A stretch of 64,000 nucleotides of DNA from Rhizobium cauense (GCF_019511525.1 NZ_JAEUAT010000001.1:551361-615360); one strand, 5' to 3'; counted from the stretch's first letter, positions 9,113 to 18,535 are shown. The notes: generated by a model not told the origin, from the sequence alone. Program-made: numbers and translations.

Positions 9113-10744
9113 GTGCCTTATACTTCGTCGACACTGGCGCCGCTGCGGCACGAGACCTATCGGACGATCTGGTTTGCAAGCCTTGCTTCGAACTTCGGAG
9201 GGCTGATCCAGGCGGTTGGCGCCGCCTGGATGATGACGACCATCTCGGCATCAGAGGATATGATCGCACTCGTGCAGACATCGACGGCACTGCCGATCAT
9301 GCTGTTCTCGATCGTATCGGGCGCCCTTGCCGACAGCTTCGATCGTCGCCGTGTGATGCTGACCGCACAATACTTCATGTTGGCGGTTTCGGCCCTGCTT
9401 AGCGTTTCCGCCTATTTCGGCTGGCTTTCGCCCTGGCTGCTCCTCTTCTTCACGTTCCTGATCGGCTGCGGCACGGCGCTAAACAACCCGTCATGGCAAG
9501 CTTCGGTCGGCGACATGGTACCGCGCGCGGATTTGCCCGGTGCGGTCACGCTGAACAGCGTCGGCTTCAACATCACGCGCAGCGTCGGCCCGGCGATCGG
9601 CGGCGTGATCGTCGCGGCGGGCGGCGCGGCAGCGGCATTCGCCGTCAACACAATGAGTTATTTCGCCCTCATCTACGCGCTGACACGCTGGAAACCCGGC
9701 CTGCCGGTCTCGACGCTTCCGCGAGAGACGCTGGGCAGCGCAGTGTTTGCCGGCCTTCGCTATGTATCCATGTCGCCCAACCTGCAGAAAGTACTGCTGC
9801 GCGGCCTTGTCTTCGGGATTAGCGCCAGTTCCATTCTCGCACTGCTGCCTGTTGTGGCGATCGACCTTGTTGTCGGCGGGCCACTGACGTACGGCCTGAT
9901 GCTCGGCTCCTTCGGTATTGGCGCGATCGGTGGCGCGATGCTGAATGATCGACTGCGCGAACGGTTTTCGAGCGAGACAATCGTGCGTATTTCCTTCGCC
10001 GGCTTTGCCATGAGCGCGGCGATCGCCGCCTTCAGTCCAATTGCCGCACTGACCTGTGTCGGATTGGTGATATCAGGCGCGTGCTGGGTGCTGGCGCTTT
10101 CGCTATTCAACACAATCGTCCAACTGTCGACGCCGCGCTGGGTCGTCGGCCGCGCCCTCTCGCTCTATCAGACGGTGACTTTCGGCGGCATCGCCGGTGG
10201 CAGCTGGCTCTGGGGTGTAACGGCCGACCGATATGGCGTTTCCGACGCCTTGCTGATCTCTGCCCTTGTGATGCTCTTCGGCATTGTCGTCGGTGTTCGC
10301 TTTGCGATGCCGGCTTTCGCCTCGCTCAACCTCGACCCACTGAACCGTTTCGTCGAGCCAGCACTCGGCCTCGATATTGCCCCGCGCAGCGGTCCGATCG
10401 TCGTCCAGATCGACTACGAAATCGCGGATGCGGATGTTCCCGAATTTCTGGCTCTGATGGGCGAACGGCGACGCATCCGCATTCGCGATGGCGCCCGCAA
10501 TTGGGCGCTGATGCGCGATCTTGAAAAACCTGGACGATGGACGGAGACCTACCACACGCCGACCTGGGTCGAATACATCAGGCACAATCAGCGCCGCACG
10601 CAAGCCGATGCGGAAAACATTGAACGGCTGCGGGCGCTCCATCGAAGCGAACAACTGCCACAAGTGCACCGGCTAATCGAACGCCAGGCCATCCCGCCCG
10701 ACAACGACGTCTTTTACCAGACGCCGATCGACCTCCACCATTGA
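9113..10744 (+). CDS. MFS exporter with C-terminal soluble domain (EntS/MFS_3 type)
   Basis: A 543-residue major facilitator protein. Hydrophobic segments from about residue 20 to 405 fit 12 membrane helices, with the loop motif DSFDRRR (about 75-81) between helices 2 and 3. The family resembles the enterobactin-exporter-type MFS_3 group. Residues about 425-543 are a charged soluble domain (VVQIDYEIADADVPEF, WVEYIRHNQRRT), found in a subset of this family and somewhat like an antibiotic-biosynthesis-monooxygenase fold. GTG 9113 has GGGAGGAA just upstream. The substrate is unknown. A GNAT acetyltransferase gene follows after eight bases, probably in the same transcript. Confidence 0.85.
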   Translation: MPYTSSTLAPLRHETYRTIWFASLASNFGGLIQAVGAAWMMTTISASEDMIALVQTSTALPIMLFSIVSGALADSFDRRRVMLTAQYFMLAVSALLSVSAYFGWLSPWLLLFFTFLIGCGTALNNPSWQASVGDMVPRADLPGAVTLNSVGFNITRSVGPAIGGVIVAAGGAAAAFAVNTMSYFALIYALTRWKPGLPVSTLPRETLGSAVFAGLRYVSMSPNLQKVLLRGLVFGISASSILALLPVVAIDLVVGGPLTYGLMLGSFGIGAIGGAMLNDRLRERFSSETIVRISFAGFAMSAAIAAFSPIAALTCVGLVISGACWVLALSLFNTIVQLSTPRWVVGRALSLYQTVTFGGIAGGSWLWGVTADRYGVSDALLISALVMLFGIVVGVRFAMPAFASLNLDPLNRFVEPALGLDIAPRSGPIVVQIDYEIADADVPEFLALMGERRRIRIRDGARNWALMRDLEKPGRWTETYHTPTWVEYIRHNQRRTQADAENIERLRALHRSEQLPQVHRLIERQAIPPDNDVFYQTPIDLHH

Positions 10745-10752
10745 GGCAACAC

Positions 10753-11208
10753 ATGCACGCCTTCCGCGCCGCCCGGAATTCTGATCTGCCTGCCGTTATC
10801 GAACTGCTTGTTGACGATGCTCTCGGCGCCAGACGGGAAATCGTCTCAACTCCACCCGATCCGCGCTATGCTGCGGCCTTCGCGGCCATCGCAGCCGATC
10901 CCAACCAGCTTCTGGCCGTTGCCGTCGACGAGGCTGATCGTGTGGTCGGCTGCCTCCAGCTGACCTTCATTCCCGGCCTGTCGCGCGCGGGCATGTGGCG
11001 AGGACAAATTGAAAGCGTCCGCGTGTCCCGGAGCGAGCGCGGTTCAGGCCTCGGTTCCCGGATGATCGAATGGGCGGTCGAGCGATGCGCCGAACGCAAT
11101 TGCGGGCTGGTGCAACTGACCTCGGACAAATCGCGGGCTGACGCGATCCGCTTCTATGAGAAGCTGGGCTTCGTTGCGAGCCACGAGGGCTTCAAACGCG
11201 ATCTCTAA
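10753..11208 (+). CDS. GNAT family N-acetyltransferase
   Basis: A 151-residue single-domain GNAT protein, transferring an acyl group from acetyl-CoA to an amine of unknown identity. Motif A is visible as VRVSRSERGSGLGSRMIEWA, and the C-terminal part ends with the usual AIRFYEKLGFVASHEGFKRDL strand-helix pattern. ATG 10753 has GAGG seven bases upstream and lies eight bases beyond the MFS stop. It is convergent with the lytic transglycosylase gene. Closest in look to small GNATs annotated as phosphinothricin or aminoglycoside-like acetyltransferases, but nothing fixes a substrate. Confidence 0.88.
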   Translation: MHAFRAARNSDLPAVIELLVDDALGARREIVSTPPDPRYAAAFAAIAADPNQLLAVAVDEADRVVGCLQLTFIPGLSRAGMWRGQIESVRVSRSERGSGLGSRMIEWAVERCAERNCGLVQLTSDKSRADAIRFYEKLGFVASHEGFKRDL

Positions 11209-11210
11209 GC

Positions 11211-12461
11211 CTATTTCAGCTTGCCAATCATCGAGGCCTCTGGATAGCAGGTGGGCCGCATGCCGTTTTTCTCCTGCCACTGCCCAATGGAGCGACGTGT
11301 CTTGTAGCCGGGCAGACCATCCGAGCCGCCGACATCGTAGCCCTTCTTTTCGAGAGCCTTCTGCATGGTTGCAACGTCGGAACGCAACATCTTGCCGACA
11401 TCGCCCCATGCCCCTTGGAAGGCGCCGGAGCCGAATGCGATCCGATCGGCCAGATTGCCGATGTAAAGCGCATAAAGGTCGGAGTTGTTGTATTCCTTGA
11501 TCACGTAGAAATTCGGCGTGACGAGAAATTCCGGGCCATCACGGCCGGCCGGAACGAGCATCATGCCACTGGCTTTCCTCTCGTCTGACGGAAACGCCTT
11601 GCCACTGACGCGATCAATTCCAAGCGAAGCCCAATGGGCAATCGGCTTGGCGAGATCGGGTCCCTCCTGCGCACAGGAGACCTGTTCAGGGATCGTGACC
11701 TCGTACCCCCAGCCACGATCACGCTGCCATCCCTCCTTCACCAGGAAGTTGGCAATCGAAGCAAGCGTGTCGGGTACAGAGCTCCAGATATTGGGATGGC
11801 CGTCTCCGTCGAAATCGACTGCGTACTTCAAATAGCTGGTCGGCATGAACTGCGGTTGGCCGAGCGCTCCGGCCGACGATCCCTTGAATTCGGCTGGCGT
11901 CGCGTCGCCGCGATCGATGATGTGCAGCGCGGCGAGAAGTTCGGTGCGGAACATCTCCTTGCGTGTCGACATAAAGGCCTTCGTTGCCAGCACCTCGATC
12001 GCCGAACTCGGGATCTTGGCAGCGCCAAAGCCCGTCTCACGGCCCCAGACCGCCAGAACGATCGAGCCGGGCACGCCGTAGGTCCGTTCGATCTTCTTCA
12101 ATGTCGAGGCATATTGCGAGGCAAAGCCGCGACCAGTAGCGGCGAGCCGCTTCAGCCGATCCTCGTTGAAATAAGGTGCGGGGGACGAAAACTCGGCCTG
12201 TGTCTGTTTCTGCTGTTTCGGCGGCGGGAAGCCGGGAGGCGCGAGGTCGTTCAAGCTCCAGTTGAGCTTGACGCCTGCAAAGGCGGCGCGAAACGCCTTC
12301 TCGGAGATGCCGCTGCGCTGCGCCTCCGGCCAGAGGTCGCGCTGCACCCAGGTCTCGAACTGTGCTTCGACATCGGCCTTGGACGCCGAGAGAGCCGGCA
12401 GACACGATAGCGACAGCAGCGCCGTCGCGATCAAAAGGCGGCCGAAAATACGCTTGCTCAT
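11211..12461 (-). CDS. Lytic murein transglycosylase, MltB family, with peptidoglycan-binding domain
   Basis: A 416-residue periplasmic enzyme that would cleave the MurNAc-GlcNAc bond of peptidoglycan to give 1,6-anhydro ends. The signal peptide covers residues 1-26 (cleavage near ALSA-SK); a Cys at 20 does not sit in a good lipobox. The catalytic domain spans about 30-335, with Glu142 in WGRETGFG and the ALGQPQFMPTSY and AVDFDGDGHPNIW signatures. A PG_binding_1-like domain covers about 350-405 (MQKALEKKGYDVGGSDG). AGGGGG precedes ATG 12461. It stands eight bases after the recR stop on the same strand, so it may share the recR transcript. Confidence 0.92.
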   Translation of the reverse strand: MSKRIFGRLLIATALLSLSCLPALSASKADVEAQFETWVQRDLWPEAQRSGISEKAFRAAFAGVKLNWSLNDLAPPGFPPPKQQKQTQAEFSSPAPYFNEDRLKRLAATGRGFASQYASTLKKIERTYGVPGSIVLAVWGRETGFGAAKIPSSAIEVLATKAFMSTRKEMFRTELLAALHIIDRGDATPAEFKGSSAGALGQPQFMPTSYLKYAVDFDGDGHPNIWSSVPDTLASIANFLVKEGWQRDRGWGYEVTIPEQVSCAQEGPDLAKPIAHWASLGIDRVSGKAFPSDERKASGMMLVPAGRDGPEFLVTPNFYVIKEYNNSDLYALYIGNLADRIAFGSGAFQGAWGDVGKMLRSDVATMQKALEKKGYDVGGSDGLPGYKTRRSIGQWQEKNGMRPTCYPEASMIGKLK

Positions 12462-12469
12462 GCTTCCCC

Positions 12470-13075
12470 CTAAATTGCGGTGCGCGCTCTGAGCGCCGCC
12501 TGGAGCGTCCCTTCGTCGAGATAGTCTAGTTCGCCGCCGACGGGGACGCCGTGAGCCAGGCGCGTGATCTTCACATCCAGGCCGCTCAGCTGGTCGGTTA
12601 TATAGTGTGCTGTCGTTTGGCCCTCGACAGTCGCATTCACAGCGATGATGAGCTCGCGAATTCCCCCCGCCGTAACTCGCTCGATCAGGCCGCGAATGTT
12701 GAGATCATCGGGCCCGACCCCATCAAGCGGCGACAGGGTGCCGCCGAGCACGTGATAGGCTGCGTTCAAGGCTCCGGCGCGCTCCAGCGCCCAGAGGTCG
12801 GAGACATCCTCGACGACAATGATGACGGACTGGTCACGTTGGTGGTCGGTGCAGACAGTACAGGGATCCACCGTATCGACGTTGCCGCAGCGGGAGCAGA
12901 TCTTGACCTTGTCGTATGCTTCGCCCATCGCGTTCGACAGCGGGCCGAGCAGCTGGTCCTTTTTCTTGATGAGATGCAAGGCAGCCCGGCGAGCTGAACG
13001 CGGACCGAGACCGGGCACCTTTGCCAGAAGCTGGATCAGTTTTTCGATTTCGGGACCGGTGACTCGCTTTGCCAT
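12470..13075 (-). CDS. recR: Recombination mediator RecR
   Basis: A 201-residue RecR, which with RecO loads RecA at gaps in the RecF pathway. It shows the N-terminal helix-hairpin-helix ([20 protein letters not shown]), a four-cysteine zinc module ([16 protein letters not shown]), a Toprim segment with [13 protein letters not shown], and the C-terminal [17 protein letters not shown]. In many bacteria recR directly follows dnaX-ybaB; here it is about 3 kb away, with five unrelated genes in between. It diverges from the MOSC gene. Confidence 0.95.
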   Translation of the reverse strand: MAKRVTGPEIEKLIQLLAKVPGLGPRSARRAALHLIKKKDQLLGPLSNAMGEAYDKVKICSRCGNVDTVDPCTVCTDHQRDQSVIIVVEDVSDLWALERAGALNAAYHVLGGTLSPLDGVGPDDLNIRGLIERVTAGGIRELIIAVNATVEGQTTAHYITDQLSGLDVKITRLAHGVPVGGELDYLDEGTLQAALRARTAI

Positions 13076-13132
13076 GAGCGGTTATTAGCCCATATGCTGC
13101 AAAAACGGAAACGCGTTGGGAGCCCCGATCGA

Positions 13133-13759
13133 ATGAAAATCCTCGCCGTCTGCATTGGCAGTGCCGAGCGGCTACCCGGTAAGAGCTACAAGACCGGCAT
13201 CAACAAGCATCCCGTTGGCGGTAACGTGCTCGTCGACGCGGAAGGGCTTGTCGGCGACGCCATCTGCAACCGGAAGCATCATGGAGGCGTCGACCAGGCC
13301 GTCTATCTCGAGGGTTCTCTGACGCTCGACTGGTGGTCAAGCGAGATGGGAGAAACAGTTGAGCCGGGAACATTCGGCGAGAATATTGTTGTTGACGGCC
13401 TCGACAACCGCGTCGTGTCCGTCGGCGATCGATTCATAGCCGGCGATCTTGTTCTGGAGGTCACCAGCGCACGCATTCCATGCGCCACATTTGCTGCTCG
13501 CATGGGCGATCCCCGGTTCGTCAAACGCTACACGCAGGCAGCGCGGCCCGGCATTTATTGCCGCGTTCTGCACAGTGGCACGATCGCCGCCGGACTGGCG
13601 ATCGACTATCGGCCCTATGCTGGCGAGAAGGTCACCATGCCGGAGATGATCGCCACATTCGGCAAAACGCTGAACGCACGGGACCGAAACCGCTACCTCG
13701 CTGCTCCAATTCACTACAAGCTGCGCGATATTCTGGAGCTACAGGAAACGCCTAACTGA
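13133..13759 (+). CDS. MOSC domain protein, YiiM type
   Basis: A 208-residue MOSC-domain protein. MOSC domains bind a molybdenum cofactor or persulfide on a conserved cysteine, here the Cys in SARIPCATF at about residue 118. The family signature GDAICNRKHHGGVDQAVYLE is visible near residue 45, and GTFGENIVVDG follows. The C-terminal 60 residues match the three-helix bundle found in YiiM-like proteins, which reduce N-hydroxylated substrates. I prefer ATG 13133 (GGGAG ten bases upstream); an ATG at 13094 is in frame but has no ribosome site. It overlaps the convergent esterase gene by eight bases. Confidence 0.85.
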   Translation: MKILAVCIGSAERLPGKSYKTGINKHPVGGNVLVDAEGLVGDAICNRKHHGGVDQAVYLEGSLTLDWWSSEMGETVEPGTFGENIVVDGLDNRVVSVGDRFIAGDLVLEVTSARIPCATFAARMGDPRFVKRYTQAARPGIYCRVLHSGTIAAGLAIDYRPYAGEKVTMPEMIATFGKTLNARDRNRYLAAPIHYKLRDILELQETPN

Positions 13760-14288
13760 GCCGCGCTTCAAGGGCGGCGAGAGCTGCCCGTCCTGCCGGC
13801 CAGTCGCCGAGGCCGCTGCTGCCGTTGATGTGGCCGAAGGCGCCTATATCCATAAACTCGCTGCCCCAGTCCTCGGCTCTGGCGCGCGCGTAAGCGAGGG
13901 CGCCGAACGGGTCATTGCTGCTTGCTATGACAAGCGATGGAAATGGAAGCGTCGTGGCAGGCGGATCGGCAAAGCCGGCAGCTTCCGGAGGAAATGCAGC
14001 GGAACGCGGATCCGGTGGCGCAACCAGCATCGCGCCACCTGCGCGATGCGTTGTCTCCGACGCCCAATGAGCAACGAGGAGGCAGGACAGGCTGTGGGCG
14101 ACGAGAAGCGGTTCGGACCGTGACTGCCCGACGGCCCGGTCCAGCGACTCAATCCAGTCCTCAAGGTTCGGCTGGTCCCAACTCGACGGCGCAAATCGCC
14201 GCATGCGAGGTTCAGTCGCTTCCCATCGGGACTGCCAGTGTGCATGGCCGGACCCGCCAATACCGGGTATCACAACAATATCTCTCAT
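13752..14288 (-). CDS. RBBP9/YdeN family alpha/beta hydrolase
   Basis: A 178-residue small serine hydrolase. It opens with IVVIPGIGGSGHAHWQSRW, the usual start of the RBBP9/YdeN family. The nucleophile lies in VAHSLSC, the acid in ASSNDPFG and the base His in FGHING, the typical C-terminal signature of this family. No signal peptide is seen, so it should be cytoplasmic. The substrate is unknown. ATG 14288 has GGAAG upstream. It diverges from the Lrp-type regulator, which could control it. Confidence 0.85.
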   Translation of the reverse strand: MRDIVVIPGIGGSGHAHWQSRWEATEPRMRRFAPSSWDQPNLEDWIESLDRAVGQSRSEPLLVAHSLSCLLVAHWASETTHRAGGAMLVAPPDPRSAAFPPEAAGFADPPATTLPFPSLVIASSNDPFGALAYARARAEDWGSEFMDIGAFGHINGSSGLGDWPAGRAALAALEARLS

Positions 14289-14392
14289 CGCTTCCTTCCT
14301 ATTGCCGAGCGGCACAAGTTGCGTGACCTGCGCGGAAACGACATAAGAAATCATCGGATTAATTATCCTCCGACCGATAGATTAAAGGCAGA

Positions 14393-14881
14393 ATGTCAAT
14401 GGCTGATTTCGCGGGCCGCCAACTCGATCCCACCGACATGTTGATCCTCGAGATCATGCAGGCAGACGGGCGCATCTCCGTTTCCGAACTGGGGCGCCAG
14501 GTTGGCCTCTCGCAGCCGGCTGCTTCCGAGCGACTGAAGCGGCTTGAGGAAAGAGGAATTATCGAAGGCTACGGCGCACGCATAAACACCGCTGCGCTTG
14601 GATTGGGCATGATCGCCGTTATCCGATTGCGCACGACCCACGAACATATCCGTACTTGCCTCAAGCAATTTGCCGAGATGCCGCAAATCATCGAAGTTTT
14701 GAGGCTGACCGGAGAGGATTGCTTCGTGCTTAAGGTCCTTGTCCCCACCCCGTCAGAGCTTGAAATCATCGTCGACAGCATTGCGCGCTATGGCGCCGTC
14801 ACAACCTCTCTCGTATTGCGCGGCGAACCTGCGAAACCCGTCGGTCGCGAGCTGATGCGACTAGCGCGGAAGCATAGCTGA
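14393..14881 (+). CDS. Lrp/AsnC family transcriptional regulator
   Basis: A 162-residue Lrp/AsnC regulator. The N-terminal HTH spans about 10-60 (LILEIMQADGRISVSELGRQVGLSQ then RLKRLEERGIIEGY), and the RAM effector-binding domain about 70-150 (ECFVLKV-type strand written here as GEDCFVLKVLV). Such proteins form octamers and respond to amino acids or related ligands. It diverges from the RBBP9-type hydrolase, with a 104-base gap that would hold both promoters. The LysE exporter about 600 bases downstream is on the other strand. Target and ligand are not evident. Confidence 0.9.
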   Translation: MSMADFAGRQLDPTDMLILEIMQADGRISVSELGRQVGLSQPAASERLKRLEERGIIEGYGARINTAALGLGMIAVIRLRTTHEHIRTCLKQFAEMPQIIEVLRLTGEDCFVLKVLVPTPSELEIIVDSIARYGAVTTSLVLRGEPAKPVGRELMRLARKHS

Positions 14882-14927
14882 GGCGATTTCAACCGGCACC
14901 ACTTGCTGACAACGCCGAGGCTCCTAG

Positions 14928-14950
14928 TTTTTCACCCACGGGGTGTAAAA
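14928..14950. promoter_or_regulatory. Palindrome before the DUF992 gene
   Basis: TTTTTCACCC ACG GGGTGTAAAA is a near-perfect 10+10 palindrome (one mismatch pair) ending two bases before the AAGGAGG ribosome site of the next gene. It could be the Lrp gene terminator or an operator that would cover translation initiation. Nothing decides between them. Confidence 0.35.
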
Positions 14951-14964
14951 CGAAGGAGGCTCGC

Positions 14965-15492
14965 ATGTCCATCGCACGACTTATCGCGGCGGCAGTCATC
15001 GCCGCAACGGCCACTACCTTCCTATCGGCGACGCCAGCCGCTGCGCGCGTCAAGGTCGGCTCACTCGGCTGTGACATATCGCCTGGATTCGGCGTCATTA
15101 TCGGTTCCAAACGGACACTGAACTGCATTTTCACTCCGTCTTCCCCCGATCGGCCGAGTGAACGTTACACCGGCACGATCACCAAGCTTGGCGTCGATAT
15201 CGGCACTCTTGCGGGGGGCGGAATGATCTGGCTCGTCTACGCGCCGACCAATCGGCTCGACGGCGCCCTGCAAGGCAGCTACGCCGGCGTTGCGGCCAAT
15301 GCGACCGTCGGCCTCGGGGTCGGAGCCAACGTCCTGATCGGCGGCTTCGAAGGCTCGATTGCTCTACAGCCGGTTTCGGCTGAGGGCACGTCCGGCCTAA
15401 ATATCGCGGCAGGCGTCGCCAACATGATCCTGACATGGGTACCGCCGGCACCACCGCCACCGGCTCCCAAGCGGCACGTCTCGCAGAGATAG
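14965..15492 (+). CDS. Exported DUF992 family protein
   Basis: A 175-residue exported protein of DUF992, a family almost confined to Rhizobiales. The signal peptide covers about 1-28 (cleavage after AAA). The mature start VKVGSLGCDISPGFGVIIGS and RTLNCIFTP carry the two conserved cysteines of the family, followed by Gly/Ala-rich strands and a proline-rich tail (PPAPPPPAPK). The function of the family is unknown; a secreted beta-structure is likely. Strong AAGGAGG ribosome site. It is convergent with the LysE gene, with only one base between the stops. Confidence 0.9.
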   Translation: MSIARLIAAAVIAATATTFLSATPAAARVKVGSLGCDISPGFGVIIGSKRTLNCIFTPSSPDRPSERYTGTITKLGVDIGTLAGGGMIWLVYAPTNRLDGALQGSYAGVAANATVGLGVGANVLIGGFEGSIALQPVSAEGTSGLNIAAGVANMILTWVPPAPPPPAPKRHVSQR

Positions 15493-15493
15493 C

Positions 15494-16105
15494 CTAGCGC
15501 ATAGCAATGGCAACAGCGGCGCCGGCCATTGTTCCGGCGCTGGCGCGATTGGCCAAGCGAACGGCGCGACGGCTCCTCAGGAAGCGCCTCGCCTTGGCAG
15601 CAAGAAGCGCCCAGCTGATATCAATGACGATCAACACCAGAAGCATCGTCGCGACGAGTTCGGCCCAACCGACCATGGTCACGGCGCCAACGTCGATGAT
15701 CGACGGCAGCAGTGCCATGTAGAACATCATGATCTTCGGGTTGCCGAGCGTCACCGTCATGCCAGCGAAGAAAAGCTTCAGCGGCGATTGCGTGTCGGGC
15801 AGTGCGTCCCCTTCGGTGTCGGGCGAGGCGAACCACATCTTCCAGGCGAGGTAGAGCAGATAGCAGACGCCGAGCCACTTGATGGCGACGAAGGCGTAGT
15901 GGAAGGTCTCGGCAATCGCCGCAAGACCGGCGACAGCACAGGTCAGCCAGATCGCTTCGCCGAGCCACATGGCCGCCAGGAACGGCAAAACGTCACGCGC
16001 ACCTTTGGAAATCACGCGGGCAACGAGTGCAGCAACGCTCGGACCGGGGGAGCCGGCCGCGACAAACAACGCGCAGGCAAAGACGAACAGACTGGTCAAC
16101 GTCAC
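15494..16105 (-). CDS. LysE/RhtB family exporter
   Basis: A 203-residue LysE-type inner-membrane exporter of amino acids or related compounds. It has the family signature GSPGPSVAALVARVISKGAR after the first helix, six hydrophobic segments in total, and TLGNPKIMMFYMALLPSII in the middle. The start is most likely GTG 16105, seven bases after GGAGG; an in-frame TTG at 16111 is too close to that site. Its substrate is not predictable. It stands alone between the DUF992 gene and ybaB. Confidence 0.9.
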   Translation of the reverse strand: MTLTSLFVFACALFVAAGSPGPSVAALVARVISKGARDVLPFLAAMWLGEAIWLTCAVAGLAAIAETFHYAFVAIKWLGVCYLLYLAWKMWFASPDTEGDALPDTQSPLKLFFAGMTVTLGNPKIMMFYMALLPSIIDVGAVTMVGWAELVATMLLVLIVIDISWALLAAKARRFLRSRRAVRLANRASAGTMAGAAVAIAMR

Positions 16106-16176
16106 CGGCAATCCTCCCTATTGCGTGACGAAGCGGTGCCCGTGCAGCCGACACCGCTCTCGTGAGCTTCTGTTTA

Positions 16177-16500
16177 TCAGAACGGCATCTTGAAGCCGGG
16201 CGGAATCGGCAGGCCAGCGGTCAAAGCCTTGGTCTTTTCGGCCGCGGCGGCCTCGGCCTTGTCCTTGGCATCCTTGTGCGCGGCGACGATCAGGTCTTCG
16301 AGGATCTCCACATCGTCTTCCTTGAACAAGGACGGGTCGATCTTCAGGCTCTGCATCTCGCCCTTGCCGTTGAGGATCACGGTAACGAGACCGCCACCCG
16401 ATTTGCCTTCCGCGTGGAGTTCGGCGATCTCCGCCTGCATCTTCTCCATCTTGGCCTGCATTTCCTTGACTTTGCCCATCATGCCCATGATGTCGCGCAT
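16177..16500 (-). CDS. YbaB/EbfC nucleoid-associated protein
   Basis: A 107-residue YbaB/EbfC family protein, a small dimeric DNA-binding protein of the nucleoid. It has the N-terminal [18 protein letters not shown] helix, then the [20 protein letters not shown] strand pair, the C-terminal [10 protein letters not shown] helix and the usual [12 protein letters not shown] tail. It lies 22 bases after dnaX on the same strand, the conserved dnaX-ybaB pairing. recR, often the third member, is not adjacent here. Confidence 0.95.
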   Translation of the reverse strand: MRDIMGMMGKVKEMQAKMEKMQAEIAELHAEGKSGGGLVTVILNGKGEMQSLKIDPSLFKEDDVEILEDLIVAAHKDAKDKAEAAAAEKTKALTAGLPIPPGFKMPF

Positions 16501-16522
16501 CGTCTCGCTCCTTCTCGATACT

Positions 16523-18391
16523 TCAGAAAATTATGTCGTCGCCCGGCAGGATATCGCCCTCCTCGGATTCGGCAGCAGCAGGCGCCTTGGCCTCCTCTTC
16601 CTCCTCCGGTTCCGGCGCCCGCACGCGAACGTCGATGATCTTGGCGCCCGGAAACTGCGCGAGGATTGCGGCTACATCGGGATCTTGGCGGGCGTCGCTG
16701 ACCTGCTGCGCCTTGGCATTCGCTTCCGCCTCAACGATCGTCGGCTGCCCCGCCTCGCGACTGAGGCTGACGATCCAGTGGATGCCAGTCCAGTCCTTGA
16801 GCTTGACCGCCAGTTCGTTCAGCAGCGTGCCAGGCGCACCTTCCGTCAGATTGACGTCAAGGCGACCGGGTTCGATACGAACAGGGCGGACGAAGTTGCG
16901 CACCAGCGCCTTGACCTTCACATCGCGCTTCTCACCGGCCAAATTAGCGATGTCGGAGATGGAGTTGACAGGCACCAACGGTTTCGGCGCCTCGGCCGGC
17001 TTCGTCTCAAGCCGACCGACCGGCACGTTCTGCGGATCGGGATTGGGAACGGCGCGCAGCATGGCGGTCGGGCCGGCTGGCTGCGGGCGCGGTATCACGT
17101 CCGTCGCTCTTGCCGCCAGATTACCTTGATAGTTTACCGTTGCGCCGCCGCCACCGTTGCCTGATGGCACCGCCGGGCGGCCTCCGCCATTCGTCTCTGA
17201 AAATTCTGCGAGGCGGCGGGCAGCGTCCTCGGGTGCAGGCAGATGCGCGGCGTGCGCCAGCCGGATCAACACCATCTCAGCGGCTCCGGCCGGACGCGAG
17301 GAACCTTCGGCCTCAGGGATGCCCTTCAGCAGCATTTGCCAGATGCGCGACAGCGTCGTTACCGCCACGCCCTGGGCGAATTCCGCGGCCTTGGTACGTT
17401 CGATTTCGCTGAGCGAAGGATCGTTCGCCGCATCCGGGACGTACTTCAGGCGGGTGACCAGATGCGTGAAATCGGCAAGGTCGGTCAACACCGCAACGGG
17501 ATTGGCGCCGGCCTCGTACTGGCTTTCAAATTCGTTGAGCGCTGCGGCGACATCGCCTTTGACGATGTGATGAAAGAGATCGACGATGCGGGCGCGGTCG
17601 GCAAGACCGAGCATACCGCGCACCGCTTCGGTCAAAACGGCGCCGCCGCCATGGGCGATCGCCTGGTCGAGCAGCGACAGGCCGTCTCGCGCCGAGCCCT
17701 CGGCGGCACGTGCGATCATCGCCAGCGCATCGGGCTCAGCCTCGATGCCTTCCTTCGACGCGATCGTGGTGAAGAGGCCAACGAGATCCGACGCGCTGAT
17801 GCGGCGCAGGTCAAAGCGCTGGCAGCGTGACAGGACGGTGATCGGAACCTTGCGGATTTCGGTGGTGGCGAAGATGAACTTCACATGCTCGGGCGGCTCT
17901 TCGAGCGTCTTCAGCAGGCCGTTGAAGGCCTGCGTCGAGAGCATGTGCACTTCGTCGATGATGTAGACCTTGTAACGCGCCGACACCGGTCGATAGCGCA
18001 CCTGCTCGATGATCTCCCGGATATCGTCGATACCGGTGTGCGAGGCCGCGTCCATCTCGATGACGTCGACATGCCGGCCTTCCATGATCGCCTGGCAATG
18101 CTCGCCGGGAATGCGCAGGTCGATCGTTGGCTTGTCGATGTCAGGCGTCTTGTAGTTCAGCGCACGCGCCAGAATGCGGGCAGTCGTCGTCTTGCCGACC
18201 CCGCGAACGCCGGTCAGCATGTAGGCCTGGGCAATACGGCCGGTCTCGAAGGCGTTGGTCAGGGTCTGGACCATCGGCTCCTGGCCGACCATCAGATCCG
18301 TGAAATCCTTGGGGCGGTATTTGCGTGCCAGCACCCGGTATCCGGTGCCCGTCGAGGCGGCATCTTTTGACTGTCGCTCGGTGTCGCTCAT
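16523..18391 (-). CDS. dnaX: DNA polymerase III subunits gamma/tau
   Basis: A 622-residue DnaX, the AAA+ clamp-loader subunit. P-loop GVRGVGKTT at 61-69, then the IDEVHMLS Walker B and SRC-type sensor segment ([11 protein letters not shown]). The zinc module before the Walker B is degenerate: only one cysteine (GEHCQAI) of the four seen in E. coli, as I recall is normal for Rhizobiales. A Pro/Ala linker at about 380-480 precedes the tau-type C-terminal domain, ending in an acidic GDDIIF. ATG 18391 has AGGG upstream. It is close to ffs, which is also on the minus strand and just upstream. Confidence 0.95.
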   Translation of the reverse strand: MSDTERQSKDAASTGTGYRVLARKYRPKDFTDLMVGQEPMVQTLTNAFETGRIAQAYMLTGVRGVGKTTTARILARALNYKTPDIDKPTIDLRIPGEHCQAIMEGRHVDVIEMDAASHTGIDDIREIIEQVRYRPVSARYKVYIIDEVHMLSTQAFNGLLKTLEEPPEHVKFIFATTEIRKVPITVLSRCQRFDLRRISASDLVGLFTTIASKEGIEAEPDALAMIARAAEGSARDGLSLLDQAIAHGGGAVLTEAVRGMLGLADRARIVDLFHHIVKGDVAAALNEFESQYEAGANPVAVLTDLADFTHLVTRLKYVPDAANDPSLSEIERTKAAEFAQGVAVTTLSRIWQMLLKGIPEAEGSSRPAGAAEMVLIRLAHAAHLPAPEDAARRLAEFSETNGGGRPAVPSGNGGGGATVNYQGNLAARATDVIPRPQPAGPTAMLRAVPNPDPQNVPVGRLETKPAEAPKPLVPVNSISDIANLAGEKRDVKVKALVRNFVRPVRIEPGRLDVNLTEGAPGTLLNELAVKLKDWTGIHWIVSLSREAGQPTIVEAEANAKAQQVSDARQDPDVAAILAQFPGAKIIDVRVRAPEPEEEEEAKAPAAAESEEGDILPGDDIIF

Positions 18392-18439
18392 CGCCCTGCT
18401 TATCACCCGGACTGCCCGAGCAAGAATGGAGAGAAAGGT

Positions 18440-18535
18440 GGGAGGCTGGCACGATGACCCGTGCCGGGCTCGTTAGGGCTGCTTCCTTCCGGACCTGACC
18501 CGGTTGGCGAGTGGCTCGTCCACCACCAACCTCCC
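18440..18535 (-). ncRNA. ffs: Signal recognition particle 4.5S RNA
   Basis: The minus strand carries the SRP domain IV signature GGTCAGGTCCGGAAGGAAGC at about 18500-18481, with the GGAA loop and the asymmetric AGCAG/C side. The ends pair (GGGAGGTTGG with CCAGCCTCCC), giving a hairpin of about 96 bases, the size of the small bacterial SRP RNA. It lies just before dnaX on the same strand. The exact ends are estimated from the terminal pairing. The RNA with Ffh targets nascent membrane proteins. Confidence 0.95.
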
